Assembly: GCA_014729315.1 (NCBI GenBank)
Contig: WJKD01000342.1
Location: forward strand, 1 to 9,615
Direction: 5' to 3'
DNA from: Promethearchaeota archaeon
GTDB lineage: Archaea > Asgardarchaeota > Lokiarchaeia > Sigynarchaeales > SOKP01
DNA length: 9,615 nucleotides
Shown here: in pieces, positions 5,681-9,615 of the stretch
Position numbering within the stretch: position 1 is the stretch's first letter
How the letters are laid out: each line of letters begins with the position of its first letter
Translations under genes and position numbers: made by a program
Notes under the pieces: model-generated
The model's database searches: none
The model's input: the letters and a program-made list of their open reading frames with translations, nothing else
Told to the model about the DNA's origin: nothing

Positions 5681-8600
5681 TCAAAAAGCTTTCAACTCCG
5701 TATCGATAGAATCTAAATCTTCCTTAACTGGTACGATAAGCCTTTTTTGAATTAAACTTTCAATAGCGACAATAATTTGATCCTCGTCTTTTTCTATTGT
5801 CATATCAAAAATCGAGTTTAATTTAAAAGTATCTTCTATCTTGGAATCGGACCTAAGAACATTAATTATTCTAGTTTCCATATTAGTTAAGTCATAAGCT
5901 TTTCTGAGCTTCAGCTCGCTAGCTAGCTTAAAGGGACCTTTATAATGTAAGTCGATTAAACTGGAGAGAATTGGAGAGATCTTCTTTTCTAACGGTCTTA
6001 AATCACCCTTGAAGCTTTCAAAAAGGCCTTTTAATTCGATTGAAATGGTTTCCGTTAATTCTTTTACTTTTTCCCTTAGATTTTTTGAACTTTTTTCTTT
6101 GAGAATAAGTAGGACTCTTAAATAATTTTGATCGTAAATTAGTGAGTAGAAATACTTAAAATCGATTTCCATCATATGTTCCGGAAATTTCTCCATATTT
6201 TTTAAAAAATTCCTCCCTGATTCTTTTTGAGCAATTTCTTGTCCAATAGATATAATTGCTTGAACGAAGCCCGAAAACAATTGAGTATCTGTAATTTCTA
6301 AGAATCCATAGCTTCTCTGATAAACAGGTAAAGCAGATTCTGCGTGAATTAATACTATTGCTTGGATATTTCTCATATCTTTAAAATTCTGAGTTTTTGC
6401 GTGTAATAGTTTCCGCTTTTGTTTTGCTCGTGGAAGAAATACATACGCTCTCAAACTTAATGCGGTTAATAATCCTATACCTCCTAGCAAAGCAGCGATA
6501 ATAATCCAAAACCAATATTCCGGCAACTCTCTTTCGTTTATATCGATGATGATATCGTCAGAAGAAGATTTATAGACGCCTCCAGATTTTGAAATAATTA
6601 ATTCAATTTTGTAGTTTCCCGATTCCATATTTTCTGGAATATCTATTTCAGTTTCGTAAACCCCATTTCCTTCGTCGTCAAATTCACCGACGCCAAATTC
6701 CCATTTGTACGACATTACAGCGCCCTCAATGGGGATATTTGAGATTTCTTCTCTCAGTTGTATTTTAATCTTGACAGATTCTCCCACAAAAGCTTCAATT
6801 GAATCTTCAAAATCGACAGTTTCTAAATTTATATTGATTTGGTTTACTTGTAATTGAAAGGAAAAGGTGGTGGTGGAATAATTTTTTTGTTCAAATTTTA
6901 TATAGACAGAATTTAATCCTACATTGAAATCAGCTGTAGTGATAACTAAAGTGTCGTTATACCAGTTATTTTCGGATTTCGTTAAATTCCGAGTATAATC
7001 TCCATTGATAAAACTCATAGTACAATTTGAAAGGAATGCTTGTTCAGCTTCGGCAAACGCTCTACACGACAATATTATGTGATCGTTGAATTTTTTTTCT
7101 ATTAAATAATTTTCTGAAACTTTTTTTGAATCTATGTGAATGGTTAAGTTAATAGTTTGGATTCTAACGAATAATTGAAACGAGAACGTTTTGGTTGTGT
7201 AATTCGCTTGTTGAAAGCGAAGGTAAATGTAATTTATCCCCGCAACGAAGTAGTCTCTATTCAAGATTATAGAGGAATTAAAGTATGTGTTAGGACTTTC
7301 AGTTAAGTTTTTTTCATAATTATCACTGACGAAGGTAAAGATACTCCCGGAAAGAAAGTTTTTTTCAGTAAGAGCGTAAGCTCTTGCAGATACATTAATT
7401 AATTGATTAAAATATAATTCTGTCAGCGTGTTTTCTTGGATTTTTTCGTTGTTAAGGTATACCGACAGATTTACCTCTTGTTCTTTTAGGAACAATTGAA
7501 ACGAGAATGTTACAGTAGTATAATTAGATTTCTGGAAACGAAGATAAATGTAATTAATTCCCGCAACAAAATTTAACTTATTCATTAACAAGGAGGAATT
7601 GTAATAAGTGAGGGGAGATTCGGTGAGGTTTTTCTCGAAATAATCGCCAACCCATGTGTAAATACCGCCTGAAAGATATTTTTTCTCAGCAATCGCAAAG
7701 GCTCTTGCGGATATGTTGACGGTTTCTTTGAAATAAAACTCAGTAAGCGTGTTTTCTTGAATTTTATGGTCGTTAAGATATACTGTCAGATTTACCTCTT
7801 GCTCCTTGAGGAATAATTGAAACGCAAACGTTTGAGTTGTATAATTCGTCTTTTCAAATCTTATGTATATATAATTTAGACCGGTATCAAACTCAGCTTT
7901 ATCCATTATTATAGAGGAATTATAATAAGTGAGTGGAGATTCGGTAAGATTTCTCTCAAAATTATCGCTAATCCACGTAATTAGTCCCTCTGAAAGATAG
8001 GTTTGTTCTCCCTCGGCGAATGCTCTTGTTGAAATGTTAAGTTTTTCTTGGAACGAAAGTTCAACCAATTCATTTTCCCCTATATTATTCGAGTTTATTT
8101 CCACAGTTAAACTAACATCTTGGGATCCGACAATTGCGATAATGCTTACATATTCGGTTTCGTGGCCTGGTTTTTTCATTTCTACCAGAGCTATGTGATC
8201 ATCTATAGATAATCCTATGGTGCTGAATTTTATAATATACCCATCAGACGAGGGAATTACATTGCTAAAACTTGACCAAGTGACATCCCACTCCGCCCCC
8301 ATAATGAGGGATCCGCTCTCCTCCGAGCTATAGTTGACTTCAATGTAAAAAATCTCGTTTAGAAAAACGCTATTGATGGAATTATTGACACTAATACTAG
8401 TCGGTATCGGTTGCACTATTAGGGTTATAAAATTAGAGGTGTTTCCGTAATGCGTTTTATTTGCAAAGATATTAATGGTAAAAGATTGAAGGATCCCTCC
8501 CACGGGAATATTGCTTGTGGAAAAGTTTAAAGAATACGATCCGTCCCCGTTGCTACTGACATTATACCACAAGCTCCAATCGGTAGAAATGTTAACCGGC

Positions 8601-9615
8601 CATATTGGCTCCTCAGTTATTGCACCTGTAACATTAACACTGCAGCTAGCATAGCTATTACCAACCGCATACACTGCGCTACTCGGAACATCTAGGGATA
8701 TAGGTTCTGCTATAATTTTTAAGTGAATCAAATTGTTCACGGATATATTTTCGTAATAAGTTAAAGAAGCGTTGAAAGAGAAATAGTAATCACCCAAATC
8801 TAAAGATGTAGTATCAATTTCAACAAAATACTTTCCTAAACCTTCGTAATTCATGGTTCCAGAAATTCCAAATGTAGAATTGTATTGGACTAATGCGAGA
8901 GATAGTGAAGAGTTCAAATCAATATCGATGTATTTTATCCTCAGTATTACGGGATTACCCGCAATTTTTTCAAAGTAAGAATTTACAGCAGTTATGTTAG
9001 TATGATGCCATAAACTAAATCTAAATTCGTAATAACCTACTTGATCTCTACCCAAATAAGTCCTATTATTCGTCCATTTTATCAAGACCTCGTATTCACC
9101 TGTGGTCATGTTTTTTCCTACGAAAAGATTATCAAATACAACATTAAAAGAAGTAGGTTCTTTAGATCCTTCCCATAGCGTTGTACCGTTAGAATATTTA
9201 ATCGTGCAATTTATTTGAGTATCTGTGAGGGAGAGCGTTCCATTCAAAGTCACATTTACTCGAAACATATCGTCCATCGTAATTTTTGCTCGTTGATCAA
9301 AACCAGCTCCATTCCAGACATCAATTATACCTGTTTCTACGAAGTTCTGACTAATAGCGTCCAGTTTCCACAAACCAGGTGAAAATATTCCTTCCGGAAT
9401 AAACAATTTTTCGGAACCAACTTTTATTCCTGAGCAATTTGTTTTTTGTTCTTCGTCAAATCCATCCAAGAGAGAAGTAATTAACCAATCGCTTGGTTTA
9501 CTAACTTCGCCCCAATTGTCAATGTAACCATCGGGAAATGAAATTGAAAATTTAGTGTTCCACGAAATTTCCTCGTCGGAAGTATAATAGCTCCCCTCAT
9601 CCCCCCCATAAGTAG
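5681..9615 (-). CDS. Giant type I membrane protein: glycosylated Ig-like repeat ectodomain, one membrane span, longin/roadblock-like cytosolic domain (5' end beyond window)
   Basis: The frame is open to the right edge (1310 residues visible, numbered here from codon 9611-9613); the true start and any signal peptide lie outside. The first in-window start-like codon, TTG at 9469, is internal: in-frame protein-like sequence precedes it. Order: beta-rich Ig-like segments (about 1-499), four 107-residue repeats (500-927), a juxtamembrane beta-sandwich-like segment (about 934-1026), a membrane span (YWFWIIIAALLGGIGLL and onward, 1033-1060), a basic stop-transfer stretch (PRAKQKRK), a longin/roadblock-like domain (about 1081-1223; begins IQAIVLIHAESALPVYQRSY) and a possible winged helix (about 1234-1298). 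I count about 39 N-x-S/T sequons, all outside and none after the span, which supports an N-out, C-in surface protein. The cytosolic domain resembles those of Asgard archaea thought to act with small GTPases. Ligand and partner are unknown. The C-terminus is complete and followed by a terminator. Confidence 0.85.
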   Translation of the reverse strand, partial: TYGGDEGSYYTSDEEISWNTKFSISFPDGYIDNWGEVSKPSDWLITSLLDGFDEEQKTNCSGIKVGSEKLFIPEGIFSPGLWKLDAISQNFVETGIIDVWNGAGFDQRAKITMDDMFRVNVTLNGTLSLTDTQINCTIKYSNGTTLWEGSKEPTSFNVVFDNLFVGKNMTTGEYEVLIKWTNNRTYLGRDQVGYYEFRFSLWHHTNITAVNSYFEKIAGNPVILRIKYIDIDLNSSLSLALVQYNSTFGISGTMNYEGLGKYFVEIDTTSLDLGDYYFSFNASLTYYENISVNNLIHLKIIAEPISLDVPSSAVYAVGNSYASCSVNVTGAITEEPIWPVNISTDWSLWYNVSSNGDGSYSLNFSTSNIPVGGILQSFTINIFANKTHYGNTSNFITLIVQPIPTSISVNNSINSVFLNEIFYIEVNYSSEESGSLIMGAEWDVTWSSFSNVIPSSDGYIIKFSTIGLSIDDHIALVEMKKPGHETEYVSIIAIVGSQDVSLTVEINSNNIGENELVELSFQEKLNISTRAFAEGEQTYLSEGLITWISDNFERNLTESPLTYYNSSIIMDKAEFDTGLNYIYIRFEKTNYTTQTFAFQLFLKEQEVNLTVYLNDHKIQENTLTEFYFKETVNISARAFAIAEKKYLSGGIYTWVGDYFEKNLTESPLTYYNSSLLMNKLNFVAGINYIYLRFQKSNYTTVTFSFQLFLKEQEVNLSVYLNNEKIQENTLTELYFNQLINVSARAYALTEKNFLSGSIFTFVSDNYEKNLTESPNTYFNSSIILNRDYFVAGINYIYLRFQQANYTTKTFSFQLFVRIQTINLTIHIDSKKVSENYLIEKKFNDHIILSCRAFAEAEQAFLSNCTMSFINGDYTRNLTKSENNWYNDTLVITTADFNVGLNSVYIKFEQKNYSTTTFSFQLQVNQININLETVDFEDSIEAFVGESVKIKIQLREEISNIPIEGAVMSYKWEFGVGEFDDEGNGVYETEIDIPENMESGNYKIELIISKSGGVYKSSSDDIIIDINERELPEYWFWIIIAALLGGIGLLTALSLRAYVFLPRAKQKRKLLHAKTQNFKDMRNIQAIVLIHAESALPVYQRSYGFLEITDTQLFSGFVQAIISIGQEIAQKESGRNFLKNMEKFPEHMMEIDFKYFYSLIYDQNYLRVLLILKEKSSKNLREKVKELTETISIELKGLFESFKGDLRPLEKKISPILSSLIDLHYKGPFKLASELKLRKAYDLTNMETRIINVLRSDSKIEDTFKLNSIFDMTIEKDEDQIIVAIESLIQKRLIVPVKEDLDSIDTELKAF
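6833..8116 (-). repeat. Four tandem 321-base (107-residue) coding repeats
   Basis: Units in protein order are 7796-8116, 7475-7795, 7154-7474 and 6833-7153, all exactly 321 bases with no insertion or deletion. Each begins V/I-N/S-L-T/S and contains RAFA or RAYA, a NLTES/NLTKS motif, N-S-S or N-D-T, a GLNYIY/GINYIYLRF/GLNSVYIKF strand, NYTT/NYSTTTFSFQL and a short linker. Units 2 and 3 are closest (about 72 of 107 residues identical by hand alignment) and remain similar as DNA, for example around 7420-7490 and 7745-7800, which suggests a more recent duplication; unit 4 is the most divergent. They are probably stacked beta-sandwich domains of the ectodomain. Confidence 0.9.

Noticed and set aside
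6833..8116. CRISPR array or other non-coding repeat
   Set aside because: The period is 321 bases, divisible by three, with conservation at protein level and an intact reading frame; these are protein domains.
9467..9469. TTG as the start of the large surface protein
   Set aside because: The same frame continues open to the window edge, and the sequence after the TTG has no signal peptide.

Overview
The window is an AT-rich stretch (about one third G+C by eye) that reads as chromosome from an archaeon, most likely an Asgard archaeon of the Lokiarchaeia type. The assignment rests on the large gene at the right end: a membrane-anchored protein with a glycosylation-motif-rich, Ig-like repeat ectodomain joined to a cytosolic longin/roadblock-like domain, an architecture typical of Asgard genomes. 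TATA-box-like promoters, weak or short Shine-Dalgarno sites and tight gene packing agree with an archaeon. The lineage is an inference from protein style; the window contains no rRNA or other marker gene.

Layout from left to right. Positions 1-4063 hold four genes, all on the minus strand, so transcription runs right to left: a predicted multi-pass membrane hydrolase-like protein (2969-4063), a stand-alone FAD-dependent oxidoreductase of the SelD-associated TIGR03169 type (1743-2849), shikimate dehydrogenase aroE (803-1669) and a DUF362 protein cut by the left edge (1-803). aroE and the DUF362 gene overlap by one base (TAATG). A divergent promoter region (4064-4197) separates this block from two plus-strand genes: a bacterial-type shikimate kinase aroK (4198-4743) and a DUF4213/DUF364 protein (4783-5628). 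A short convergent gap (5629-5680) contains a hairpin with a T-tract facing the last gene. The rest of the window (5681-9615) is one minus-strand gene whose start lies beyond the right edge; no stop codon interrupts it up to the last base.

Functionally, AroE and AroK catalyse consecutive steps of aromatic amino-acid synthesis (dehydroshikimate to shikimate to shikimate-3-phosphate), yet sit on opposite strands about 2.5 kb apart with unrelated genes between them. The kinase belongs to the P-loop family of bacteria, not the GHMP family usual in archaea. The oxidoreductase, DUF362 and DUF364 proteins suggest redox or metal/cofactor chemistry, but their substrates are unknown. The most unusual element is the giant surface protein: four indel-free 107-residue repeats, about 39 N-glycosylation sequons confined to the outside, one membrane span, then longin-like and winged-helix-like cytosolic parts. 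It could be a receptor linking the cell surface to the small-GTPase or cytoskeletal systems of Asgard cells. No RNA gene, insertion sequence or CRISPR array was seen.
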